Under the pieces are notes generated by a model, which made no database searches, was not told the origin of the DNA, and saw nothing but the letters and a program-made list of their open reading frames with translations. DNA of 64,000 nucleotides, taken from Spinellus fusiger. Lineage: Eukaryota > Mucoromycota > Mucoromycetes > Mucorales > Phycomycetaceae. Shown one piece after another: positions 11,000 through 22,543 of the stretch; the first letter of the stretch is position 1, and each line of letters starts with the position of its first letter. Location of the stretch: contig JALLLS010000001.1 of the NCBI GenBank assembly GCA_025094145.1, positions 1,178,001 through 1,242,000 of the forward strand. The letters run 5' to 3'. The position numbers and the translations under genes are program-made.

Positions 11000-12567
11000 A
11001 TGGGATCAATACCAGTATCAGGCTTTGATGTTTACTCAGAAGATATGCAGTTAAGGCGGCCTCCTGTGTTCTATCAAGTAACAATGGCGGAAAGATTAAA
11101 TACCACTGAGCCATGGGGAGGCCTACATCAACAAGAGAATGCATCACAGGTCTACTACTCTCCAGTGGACATACCTGAATTGCTACAGGCAGAAAGAAAT
11201 GATCTTGATCTACTTGGCTGGCCTACTGAACCACACATTTATCCCTCTTCCCGCTCCTCTCCCTACACAATGAGCTCAGAAATGCATACCTATTCCCCTT
11301 CTCATTCTTCTCCATCTCCATCTCCACTGTATATTTCCCGTGATATACCTACCTATTCACAAGTATCTCCTACAAACAGACAGTCGAATGCTCCCATCTT
11401 GAGGCCTTCTCTATCTGCTATGAATGGTAGTCTAGGAATGACTATTCCAGCAACACCTATTTCAGAATACCCACAGGACATGTCCTACACGCTTTCTCCT
11501 TGTCCATGTCCTTCCCCATTGCCTGCTATTCCCTCTGTTAAAGAAGAGAGTATGTCTTTAGAGACAGAAAACACGCCTGATGGTAATGCATTCATGTCCC
11601 GTTTTCCTATTTATTACTGCTATTAATTCTATGGGCTTTATTAGATACTTTGTCTTATGAACACACATCTAGATATCTACGCCTAGAATCAAGCCAGGAC
11701 AATCACTATCCAGAATATGAACCTCTTCAACAACTCAAAAAAGTAGCCCACAATGTTATTGAGCGTCGCTATCGAAATAATATCAATGACAGAATATGCG
11801 AACTTAAGAATGTCATCCCTTCTCTTTCAAAATCAAGCATACATAACGACTCTCACATACACACAGATGATGAACAAGACAATAGTGAAACAGAAAGAAA
11901 GATCGATGGTATGTTTGTATCATCAAAAATCAGCAAAGCTACTATTCTACGCAAGGCCACCGACTACATTCAATTGCTTCAACATGAAAACCAACAGATA
12001 GAAAAAGAAAATTATATTCTCCAACAGATAATATCCCAAATGCCAGGAGGTGACAATGCACTCTACCGATTCCATACACAAAAAAGAGACCATCAAAAGG
12101 CAGAACACGAGCGGCTTATGCAACAGCGCAAACTAAAGATGGAGAATGATCGTATTGAACGACAGCGTATACTTAAAGAAAGAGCAGCTCAGCGTGCAGC
12201 TCTTGCTCAATTGTTACTTCCATCAGAACGCCAATCTCATAAGAAAAAGACAAGAAAGCCCGTGCCAAAGAAGAAAGAAGAAGGCAAAATGTTCATGGCT
12301 ATGTTCATGGCTATGTTTACAGCCTTCTCATTTATACCTCCTTCTCCTCCTTCTACACTCCATTCTCCCAACAGACACTCCTTCTCAGAAGAGACACCAT
12401 CCTCCACCCATGGCCTTGATCTTTGGTAAGTTCTATTCTATTCGTACTAAACTCATGCTATTGAAAGGTATTTTATTCGATGGTGTGTCCTTTGGGTGGG
12501 TCTTATTTATTTCGTGGGTCTTCCTCTTCTCATTTCATGGCTTCGTCCTCATCGCATTAAGCAGTAG
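11000..12567 (+). CDS. SREBP-like bHLH-zipper transcription factor with C-terminal membrane segments
   Basis: Exons 11000..11582, 11645..12425 and 12468..12567 give 487 residues. Residues 1-200 are Ser/Pro/Tyr-rich. The bHLH begins near residue 225: AHNVIERRYRNNINDRI, with the tyrosine replacing arginine in ERRxR that is diagnostic of SREBPs. A charged loop of about 35 residues precedes helix 2 (SKISKATILRKATDYIQLLQ), then a coiled coil. A hydrophobic MFMAMFMAMFTAFSFI segment, a Pro/Ser/His-rich loop of about 40 residues and a final hydrophobic segment ending SWLRPHRIKQ suggest a hairpin in the ER membrane, as in SREBP precursors. The long C-terminal regulatory domain of classical SREBPs is absent. 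Expected role: sterol/hypoxia-responsive transcription after proteolytic release. Intron 2 shows a TACTAAC-like branch site. An upstream in-frame ATG (10841) is possible but adds a non-conserved hydrophobic leader. Confidence 0.8.
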
Positions 12568-12910
12568 AAGAAAAGTGTGTTTATCTTTTATCTTTTAGTG
12601 TTGGATATTTTGTTTTATCCACTCCTTTGTTTATACATTCTGTAAATCATACTTTTTATTCTTTTTAATAATAAAAATAAAAATAAAAATAAAAGCAACT
12701 ACTCTCTATTCTCTCTTATATAAAAACAGTAGAATAAACACAGGCATTGATCTAGTTAAGATAGAAGCAAGAGATATAGAATGATGAGATGACTGCTACT
12801 GCTACTTCGTGTGGTTGCATTAAAAAAAATGACTTTTAAAATTATCTCCATTTCTACAGTGGAAATTCAATGGCTTATGATTTGATATTCATCTATTGAT
12901 CACTATTCGT

Positions 12911-13415
12911 ATGGATGCAGAATTAATGGCAACCCTTGATAGCATGTACACAACCTATACACATATTTATAGTATGTACTAACATTTCTTCACAACAGCG
13001 CCATGAGAGAGGGTGTTCAAGGCGTTCTTTTGGCAGATGAGATGGGTCTATGCTTAGGAGGTAAAGTCATGTCATGTCATGCCTCATTCACTCATGACAA
13101 ACAGTGCGTGGTATTGCCAAACCCACAGCTGCTGCTTTTATTGTATCGACAGCAAACGCAGCCTTTGAACTTAGTAACAAAGTAGAGCGTGATAGAGCCC
13201 ACTGCCCGACTATTCATATTGAGTATGAACACCAGTAAGTCAAAACAGTCCATTTGGGTCAGTCATTGATGATCTTTTGTTGGTGTTGATGGTATATTGG
13301 GTACTTTAAATCTATGAAATCCATGTTACTACTATGTATAATACTTTTGATGTTGGCTAAAAGCAAACTTATGATTCGTAATGAAGGCACATTTACACTG
13401 GCTATCTATACATAA
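12911..13415 (+). CDS. LAMTOR5: Ragulator complex subunit LAMTOR5 (HBXIP-like)
   Basis: Four tiny exons (12911..12945, 12999..13060, 13105..13234, 13364..13415) give exactly 92 residues, against 91 in animals. The N-terminal half has EGVQGVLLADEMGLCLGVRG, matching the VxGVLCTDSQGLNLGCRG roadblock-fold segment of LAMTOR5. The centre has an Ala-rich helix followed by a CPTIHIEYE strand, and the C-terminus (KLMIRNEGTFTLAIYT) matches IMIQKHDGITVAVHK. Ragulator is a lysosome/vacuole scaffold that anchors Rag GTPases and mTORC1; LAMTOR5 is one of its two non-MAPKSP roadblock subunits. Exon 1 ends at a GTACAC donor, weaker than consensus. A gtactaac branch site lies in intron 1. The reading frame closes only with all three introns removed, which supports the model. 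Confidence 0.85.
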
Positions 13416-13648
13416 CAGCCCCAATGTGTAAGGCATCTCCTGTGACAAGCACAATAAACAAAGGAGTGCCATGAAATCCTCACGTCAGTTGTAATGATAT
13501 TCTTTTGTATTGATACTAGAGGGTATATCATGTTTTTATTATTATTATTAAAGAGCAACAAGATATATTAATAAGACTCTATCCTGGTGATAAGAATAGC
13601 ATCCATAGAGTAAAAACAAATGCTGTCTGTAGGGCCCATATCTTCCCA

Positions 13649-16600
13649 TTATTTCTTAAGTGTACGCTGTTTCTCGGCATGCTCTACCAACTTCTTCTCC
13701 ACAAACATACCCTAAAACAACAACAACCATAAGTGCCTTATTTACATACAGAACTGTCTATAAATTACCTTTCTCTTTCTCACTGTCTCCATATACTTCT
13801 TTGCCAAGTTATCCCTGTCAGCCTTCTCACCCAAATCCTCGAGTTCCTCTTCTGTTGTTGGCACCCAGAATGGATCTTCGTTCATCATCTCAAAACTTGA
13901 ACTCAATTAATACAACCCTCATTCACTAACACCATGAGCCATCTTACGTACCCACTAAACACAAGCTGGGGACTAGCAGCACCAGAAGTACGTTTGCGTA
14001 TTTCTAAACAAACACAGACAGTGATGAGTTCCTTCCCTATTCAACTGAACACCACAGACCGAGAATTACCATCAGAAAAGCCGAAACTCTCAATGACGGG
14101 CAAAAGTGCACGAATCTGCCAAAACTGAGTTCCATCCTTGAGATCCTCAGATACAATTCTTCCTTTACGCTTGGAAATAACACCATAGACCCTACCAAGC
14201 ACTTCAGCTAGACACATATACCACTTCCATGATGAGAAACAGCATCATGAAAAGAAAGAGTAAAAGCAATTGACATTACCAGAAGCCTGAATATCACACG
14301 TATACATTGCCAACCAAAGGCGTGGAGACCAGTCCAAGAAGGATTGGCGGCATGCTTCTTTCATGACAGAAATAATCTGACCTTGGATATGTCCAAGACG
14401 GGATTTAACTATACACTGTGTTATTATTCATCTTTTCCACAGGCAGTTACCTTCTATAGGTTCACCATTAGAGTCCACCATCTCTTCCTTATTCATAACA
14501 ACATCCTGGACAATATAGCAAACACCAGTAAGTGGCTCAGCACACAAAGGACCTGTCAGTGTAGATATTTGGAATCCAAGATGAAGGTGGAAATCAATGT
14601 CCAAGATACTCAATGCATCATCCCTCTCTTTTTCTGTGTGTGCTTCTTTTTGGTCTTCTTGTATATCTTGTTCAGTGGATTTATTCTCCAGAGTATCCAC
14701 ATGGAAGAATGATTTACGAACATAGCCAGGAATACGGTTGATGAGTAGATTAGAACCTACATCTCTAGGTCCAAAAGCCCAGATTCTATCACCAATATCA
14801 ATATAAATAAATAAATAACACACACACACACATATATATATATATGTGTGTGTGTGTGTAGGTGCATCTATCTATCTATCAAAGTATGCTATGGTACCTA
14901 CTGGTCTACAATGCCATCCCATAATGGAGCAAAAGGCCCACCTTCTTTGCGTGCCATATCAAACTCATGCACAAGTAGTTTTTGGAATTCTTGTGCAGAT
15001 AGAATCTTATCTGTTGACTCAATGGGTGTTGATCCTACTGTTTTGATGTCTGATTCTTCATCATGACCACTCACAACAGAATGAACCTTCTTTTTGGCTG
15101 TCTTCCGATCCACAATGGCCTTGATAGTAGTTGCATGGCTAGTGAGAAAAGAGGTGACACGACCAGGAAGAGGAACAGCACGTAACTTCAGAGTGGCGTA
15201 TTTTGTCTGAATGCGAACCTCAGAAGTACCACGAGGCACCATCACACCGTCTTTCTCTTTAGTAGCAGTAAGATCTATTCGTTGCATTATAAATATATAT
15301 TTTTCTTCTTCTGTTGATTGTTTACCTGCACTAACAATACTTTCTCGGAAAGGTACAATTGGCTCTGAAGCATGGATCTCAATCTTGGCAAACCTTTCTT
15401 TTAGATCACGTAGACACCGCTAAAAAGGGGAAAGAAAAGAAAAGACAAAGAGTAAATAACTAGACCTTAATAAAAAGCACTTGCTTATTCTTATTTTACC
15501 TCAAGATGCAATTCACCTGCTGTTAGAATGACATGTTCTCCTGTTTCTTGCAGCAGAACCTGGACACATGGATCTGCTTGGTTCAAGAGACGAAGACCTT
15601 CGACGAGTTTATCCATTTCAGCTATTTGATCAATGATTAAAACGATGTACACTATAACTATCCCACTCATGCTTACTAGGATCTTCTGGTTCAAGAGCAA
15701 CACGCACAATAGGTGCCTGTTCCAAATGCACCCCCGCCATATTCTTGACACCCTCCAATGTACTTGTCAGAGTACCATTCTTCAGGATATGTCCCTCCAA
15801 TCCTCCAATACCAAACACATTGCCAGCCGACACTTCATTCAATGATTCCAATTCACGCCCCATGATCAAATACAGACTCTGTACTTTGATTTCTGATATG
15901 TGTTGATGAGGAGTTGCTGGATCATACTTTGGACCCAATACATACAATGTCTGTCCTACTTTAAGTGTGCCTGAATACAACCGAGCAAATCCAACCAAAT
16001 GCTCTCCTTGCAAATCCTTGATGGGTTCAGGTTCAGGTTCCTCCACAGGGACTGGTAGAGCCATTGCATCTGTCCATGGTACTCCCTCTTCCTTTTCTAC
16101 TTCCGTGGCTTGTTGTGCCCTAGCTGCACGCTGCTGTCGACCCTTTTCACGCATTTCTTCTGCTGACATGGGCTGACGACGGTTCTCAGGTAGCAGATCA
16201 GCAGGCACAGCAAACATCTTGCTCACATAAGCTACTACAGGGGCTTCTTCAGAGGCATCACAGGTATAGAGAGCCTTTTCTAATGCATTAGTAGCTGCAA
16301 GTGGCTCACTGTCTTTTTGTTCCGTATTAGGATAAAGTATCTTTGGTAGTCGAATACGTTGTGCATCCTTGGGAGGCGGTAGTTGACCTACAATGGCAAG
16401 AAGGATACATGTGGACAGAGGCAACCATTGGAAAAAAATGGCAGATAAGAGTGTGTGTGTATCGCGCGATCTTAAATCACGAGGAAGAATCTTGAGTTGA
16501 AGAGCAGCGACTATCTTCTCTGTACGTTCACGGTCTCTAAGGTTTTCATTTTCTCAATACACCAAGCTTCTTGTTTTTTTCTTTCTTTCTTTCTATTGTG

Positions 16601-17825
16601 AATAGAACACTTACTGCTGAATGACCACACTATTATAAACAGCCCAGATATTATCCAGTACAAACTGAACAAACATAGGTTTCAATGAACGTCCCTTGAG
16701 ATGTTTCTGTTGCAAGACACGCTTTGTTTTTGGATCAAAATAGTAGTCTCCCCAAAGACATTTTTGCAATACAGATTCACTAAATCCAAGTTTCTTGGCA
16801 TAAATACCAGCAAATTGTTGGATTCTTTAGAGAAAGAGATGAGAGATAAGAGATGAGAGATGAGATAGGTTGCTTTTCTTTTACTGTTACTGTTACTGTG
16901 CTTACCTAAAAGCCCAACCTTCCACAGCACTTGAAAAAACAACATTGCCCTTGCAAGGATCAAAGTAAATATCAGAATCATCACGCTCTTGTACACTCCA
17001 GTCAAAGGTGGTTGTTGTAGAATCTCTTTCTTTGCTCTCGTTGTTTTCCTTTTCATCTAATATTTCTATTTTGACTCTCTTTCCTTCATCCTCCATCCAA
17101 TCACCAGTAAAAAAAGTAGCCATCACAGCATTGGTCTGCTCGAGGATTCTGTTAAGATGAAGGTATGCTTCCTGAGGCGTGAGTTTTAACTCAACAATCA
17201 GACGGTCCATTTTGTTCAATACAAGCACAGGACGCACTTTATCAATCCATGCTTGGCGTAATACATTGATGGTCTTGGATATAAAAAGGTGAGTTACTGG
17301 TACTACTCTAGGTCAGGGGCCTTTCTCTCTTTTACCTGCGTACAGACACCTTCCACTACATCAATTAGCACAAGAGCACCGTCACAGAGACGTGAGGCTG
17401 TGGATACTTCAGAGGAAAAGTCAACATGACCAGGTGAATCAATAAGATTGATAAGATATTCATTTGTTATGGGTGTTGTATCTGCTTGCGTCTAACATGA
17501 ATGAGAATGTGTGTTTTTGCTTTTCTTTTTCCTACAGCATCCGTCTCTATTTAGACTGACCTTGGCTTCCTTTTGCCTTGACTAGTTTGAAATAAAGACT
17601 AATAGCACTGGATTCCATAGTAATGCCACGTTCTTGCTCGTCTTGTCTTGAGTCCAAATAACGCACTTTACCTGCCATTTTTGAGGAGATAATACCATTG
17701 GTAGCCAGCAAAGAGTCTGACAGAGTTGTTTTTCCATGGTCTACATGAGCCAGAATACAGATATTTCGTATGTTCTTTGTGTTCTTCTGTAGGCTCGAGA
17801 GTTGTGTAGAGTTAATAGCAGGCAT
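13649..17825 (-). CDS. EFL1: Elongation factor-like GTPase 1 (ribosome maturation)
   Basis: Fourteen exons (coding order from 17825: 17561..17825, 17336..17484, 16906..17273, 16615..16824, 15677..16536, 15500..15621, 15326..15419, 14902..15274, 14451..14785, 14280..14381, 14070..14207, 13952..14003, 13769..13901, 13649..13711) sum to 3264 nt, 1087 residues, close to yeast Ria1 (about 1110). G1 is [10 protein letters not shown]3 is DSPGH, G4 is NKMDR; RGITM marks switch I. The EFL1-specific insert after SAVEG and the acidic Glu/Pro-rich insert before the beta-barrel domain are present. The C-terminus has EF-2-like domains IV and V. EFL1 with SBDS evicts eIF6 from nascent 60S subunits. The second exon acceptor (17485, after a GCAAG) is chosen by phase and is the least certain boundary. 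Confidence 0.93.
14816..14859. repeat. (CA)n-(TA)n-(TG)n palindromic microsatellite in EFL1 intron
   Basis: A run of CA dinucleotides, then TA, then TG makes a self-complementary tract of about 40 bp inside the intron 14786..14901. In the transcript it would fold as a long hairpin between splice sites. Confidence 0.85.
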
Positions 17826-18119
17826 AATAAAACAACAAGAGTTACTTGCGAAAGGCAGTCAGAATATTTCTTCTAGACAGTAAAAATAGCTGTCACTTGT
17901 AACTGATACTGAGCCTGTGACTTTCTACAGTATGCATGATGCTGAGTTAATGTCTTTTCTTTGATGTGGCCCAGTCTTTTAGGAGTTTGAATTATCTAAC
18001 ACCTACACATCAGGAGATTTTCTGGTATTTAAATAGATAACACCGTCCTCTTATTAAGGATAAAATAGCGTACTTTAATTTTATAAAACAATATTTCAAA
18101 TCAAGAGTATGCGAGCATT

Positions 18120-18850
18120 AAATCTTATTTTCTTTTTATGGAAATATTCATTATCAGATTGCATTATCTGCAAATTACTGCCTGAGTGCATTTCCTTATA
18201 GCAATAGATTTTACACCCTAAAATTATAATATATTGTTTTAATGTGATAGATGAAATTAAAAACTAAATCCTAGATATAATAAACAGTATGGAAGACTAC
18301 TTTAACTTATTATTATTATTGATTTTTTTTTAAAAAAAAGTCTTTACTTGACTAATAATAATATAATAAGTATTCTTTTTTTTTACAGTGAGACAAGCCG
18401 CAGTTCAGGTGTTGGCATGATTTACCTTTTTATCTCAAGAATAACTTTTGGTAGTGTCCATCACTTCTTTTTTCTTTTTGCCTCATTAATAATAGCATAT
18501 TAACTGACTTGGTTATACATATCTTGACAAGTGATGAAGTGTTAAAATGTTGGTTAACATGTGAAATAGTAAAAAGAGAAGAATACCAATGACGGAATTT
18601 TAATATTGAGATGGTTCTGGTTCTATTTCTTCCTTTTATAGCCAGTTTTATAATGTTCAATTTCAAAGTCAAGTATTGATACTAAAACAGTAATACAGAG
18701 TTCGAAATGCTATATCTAAACGTCGAATATATATTATTAGACACCGTAGCCAATAATAATAGTATATTTTAATGGTCCGCTTACTTCCTTATACATATCC
18801 TAAACGTATTAAGGTAGATGTGTTTGCTGCGGTTGCTTGATACAAATAGC
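18120..18850 (-). repeat. dispersed repeat, copy B (inverted, diverged)
   Basis: Reverse-strand relative of copies A and C. For example 18405..18545 parallels 62245..62385 (copy D), sharing the order 'tttggtagtgtcca(t)ca / tctttttg / attaataa / cttgacaagt', and 18190..18290 parallels 61915..62030. More diverged than the other copies, with poly-A/T expansions. It occupies most of the gap between EFL1 and INTS9. An 80-residue frame at 18430..18672 is not conserved and is not called. Confidence 0.6.
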
Positions 18851-19075
18851 GACCAACATTCATTGTCTTACTCCTCTTTAATCCCAGATACACTGCTTAT
18901 AGAGAGTCTTTTTTTTTTTAAAAAACTGTCAATAAATGAATCATGATAGATACAATAGACATCTTGGTATGATCACTCAAACAGAAGAGTTTAATCATAA
19001 ACTATTATTATGTTGATAGATATTTTATTTGTATTCCATACTCATATATATATATATAAATACTATGTGCACTTA

Positions 19076-21627
19076 TTAAGTTTCCAGTGGATGTCCACAA
19101 ACAATAGCAGATAAAAGAGCTCGAACTGGTGGATTATCAGTAATAATAGTTGTTCTGTTTTTCTCCAAAACAATGCTTGCTTCCATATCAGGTGGGAGAA
19201 GTAGTGTTTGGTTTCCTTGATGATCACGTATCAATCTTAGAGCAGCATATTCAATTCCAACCTAAAGAGTTTATTATCTGTTGACTTGAGAAATGACCTA
19301 CCTCTTTAAGTCGCTTCATAATAGAAAAGGCATCCATGGGTAGCATAGGAGTACGTCCTTCATGCAGTGTAATAACACGCGTACTCGGACCTGATTCTAT
19401 ATTCTCCAAAGACAGTCGATTGTTATGAAGACAAAGAGAGCCTGAAATGGGCAAAGTATAGCTTGATGTTCCTGACAAAGAATTTCCAGTCAAGTGAAGA
19501 GGCAGATTATTGCCAACCTAGAGTCCATAACATTAAGAAAACAAGTTAAATAGTCTTTTTCTTCTCTAGTGAATAAAGAAAATACCTTTTCAGATATTGA
19601 CAGAGGTTCCCATTTACGCTTTAGATCAATATCAAGAATATCTCCCGAGATGTAAGTGTGAACTTCAGCCTTTTGCTGCTTCCATTCCTCCTCAAATAGA
19701 GTGGCACCCTGACATTTGGGAACAATAATGTGTCGTGGAGAAGTGTCTTCTTTGGGTTTCCAATGAATGTTCAATAGACGACTCACTTCAGAAAAGCCAA
19801 TACGAGTGTCCAAAGGAGCATACAAGGCATTCATATGACTTCCAGAAGGCAGCTCCAATGGATATACTTTGGGATCTACAGAACACCATGCATAAGTCAC
19901 TGGATACCATCCAACAACTTACCAACAGAAATACAAACATTTTGATCAGATCGTCCCCACTCCTTTAAAAACCATGCAACAGGACCATTTCTAGAACATG
20001 CATAGTCACCCGTAAATACAATGCATGGTTCTCTAAAGCTCTTTTTTGTTTTTGTATCAGCAGAAACAGATGCAATGGCTTGTAATGCATTTGATTTGAG
20101 AAGAAGGCCATGGGGTAGAGGAGTCTTGGGCATATAGAGCTTTTCCTGAAGCTCAGGTGTCATCCTACACAACAGTAAATAATCATGATTTAGGTGCATA
20201 AGCAATGTTACTTACCATTCTCCACAGATATTGGCATATTGCAAACTTCGATTTGCCATGGGTCCAACCATATAAAGAGATATTTGGTGTGATTCTGTGC
20301 CTACCTCCATACCAATGGATAGCAAGTACTGGCATATATCTCCTATCAAGTCAAATACAATGCCCATGGTAGGAATAGGAAAAAGAACATTGTGTCTCGC
20401 CTGTAGTGCTCTTCCTGCACAGATAGATATAGACACAGACATAATAAAGAATCAGCTATGGATCTGTAGCATGTAATTGATTACCCAAATAAGCCATGAT
20501 CTTATTCCTTGAACGTTGAAAAGAAAGATCTTGAGGTTTTTGGTTTGTATTGAGATCACTGACATGAATAACGTCAGCATTGTTTAGAATGGAAGGATCA
20601 AAATGGAGAGGATGAAGGCCTTCAATCAAACAGGAAGATGATATGAACACAACCTTTTTGAAACTAGTCTCCAATGACCAGTTGGCACTTCCCAATGAAT
20701 ACCCTGAGCTGTAAGGTACCAAACGAAGAGTAGAGAACAGTGACTGTACAGCATTATTGTGCTGATCTCTTATAGTCACTTACCAATGTCTCTGTGAACC
20801 GTACAGGCTGGATTTTCTCAATGCAGGAAGTAATTTCTTTCATAGTATAGAGGGAGCGCCATCCCTGCTCAATGCATTCGTCTGACATGGTACCCAGTTG
20901 TGAGAAGTGGGTAGATGCATGAGGACTAACAGAGACATTGGACTGTCCATGATAAACGACGAGTTCTTCCATGCGCTGCCTTGTGAAGATTTATTTGCAT
21001 TTGCATTTGCATTTGCATTTGCATTTGCATTTGTATTTGTATTTGTATTTGTATTTGTATTTGCATGTGTATTTATATTTATATTTGTATTTGGATAAAG
21101 ATGATAAGAGTAAGAATAACATATGGATTTATAGATCTATAGATCTATGGACTTGTAGAGTGGATAGAAAGAGAAAAATAAAATCTATGTGTATCTACTC
21201 ACCTTGCAAACTCAATTGTGGGTTCTGTGGCAGCTATCTTTCCATTGTATCCCAAATACTCAGTCAGAAAGGGAAGTCCAAGCATAAGCTCGGAGTGCGT
21301 AATAAGCACAAGGTCAATACTGTTGATATCCACCAGACTAAAATCAGCTATTCTGAAGACACAGCGACTTGTGCAGCTGTCTATACGAGTGCTTCTTAGG
21401 GAGTAATGTGTATCTTGTGCTGTTTTTTCACCTTCTCCATAACTCGACAGTATAGACGCAAGGTTATTAACGAGTGATGAGGGCTGTGGGAGGGGTGCAG
21501 GCGGACGAACAAACGTATTCAGAGAAATACATTCAATAGGACAGTTCAATAGAACAGTTTGATGTCTTATCTTGACCAAAAAGGTATTCTGTGGTGCCCC
21601 TAGTCTGTCTATACACTGTATCTTCAT
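19076..21627 (-). CDS. INTS9: Integrator complex subunit 9 homologue (inactive metallo-beta-lactamase/beta-CASP)
   Basis: Eight exons (21203..21627, 20784..20979, 20485..20743, 20216..20414, 19923..20164, 19586..19875, 19302..19517, 19076..19261) sum to 2013 nt, 670 residues; animal INTS9 is about 658. Residues 1-140 form the MBL core. At the position of the HxHxDH zinc motif the protein reads ITHSELMLGLPFLTEY, as in animal INTS9 where the site is also dead. Then come EPTIEFAR followed by MEELV; WRSLYTMKEI; VPYSSGYSLGSANWSLE; the beta-CASP part with NVLFPIPTMGIVFDL; PCIVFTGDYACSRNGPVAWF; and YAPLDTRIGFSEVSRLL, each aligning block for block with INTS9 rather than with CPSF100. INTS9 pairs with catalytic INTS11 to cleave snRNA and nascent Pol II transcripts. 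The C-terminal dimerisation region is present. Confidence 0.9.
20989..21098. repeat. (ATTTGC/ATTTGT)n hexamer array in INTS9 intron 1
   Basis: About eighteen tandem hexamers, TTTGCA units grading into TTTGTA and TTTATA, ending within 10 bases of the 3' splice site of INTS9 intron 1 (on the coding strand the array reads (GCAAAT)n). Explains the Ala/Phe/Val-rich and Leu/His/Tyr-rich open frames seen here on the + strand, which are not genes. Confidence 0.92.
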
Positions 21628-22543
21628 GGGGTAGTCTCTCTGAGCATCTCTACCTCTTGCTTAAGCACTGGTGTAAGGTCTGCATTGTGGTGGCTTAAAA
21701 AGATAACAAGTCACGTATGTCTCGAGTTCTTTGGTAAGACTAAAGGCATCATAGCTCGAGCTGCCATGTAGTTAATGCACCTTACCAATGAGAAGAGAAA
21801 GCATATTTATACACTAAATGCAGCTCTCATAAATTGAATGTTGATAGTGGCATCTGTATTCTAAGGAGAAGAAGACAGATACTTATAGTCTTTCTACCAC
21901 ATCTGCTTGTCAGTGTATCACTATTAAAAAGCAGTATAAATTTCTTCTCACTCAACTTTCCTAAACGCCCCCTTTAAAGTGCACGTTGTATTGGACTTAA
22001 TCTTTTGCTTTTGGTGTGACGATTGAATTCTTATGTAGCCTAAATTCAAACAAACATATCTCGCTCTACAAATGGACAAATAAACAAATAGATAGAAATA
22101 GACAAATACGAATGTACACACAAGAGATAGCCTATGATGTTTGTTATGTTTAGTGCACTTGGTGGATTCATTGATCTTTTACAGTCTTTTATCCTAAAAT
22201 GAGACAATTGAAAATTCAATAGGACTACCAGGATATAAACATTGTTGATGACAAGCGCAGTATATCATGCTTACCATGAGAAAAGACAAAGAAATCTCTT
22301 CTATTAAGATGAACCGGCTTTCAAGCTGAATTGGATTTAGAAACTGAGTGACACGGTGCTTCTTCCCCGCTCTCAATCCACATAATAAATACAAAAACAA
22401 TAGAAAACTAGAAAAGCCAAAAACAAGGTGTGACTCTCTTTAATCTTTAAGATCCTCACTAAATAAACTCAGAGTCAGAGGCTCCATACAAAAAAAAGAA
22501 AAAGAAAATCCATACACAAAAAGAAAGAAAGATTTAGACTGTT
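21628..22543. other. divergent promoter region INTS9 / THG1
   Basis: About 0.9 kb between two start codons. AT-rich; contains short tandem aaacaaatag/gacaaatac units near 22060..22110. No coding region supported; the frame at 22194..22400 on the minus strand has no recognisable features. Confidence 0.45.

Noticed and set aside
15633..16176. Plus-strand frames opposite EFL1 exons
   Set aside because: Antisense shadows of the large EFL1 exon.
20907..21399. Plus-strand frames rich in Ala/Phe/Val or Leu/His/Tyr
   Set aside because: Products of the intronic hexamer array, antisense to INTS9.
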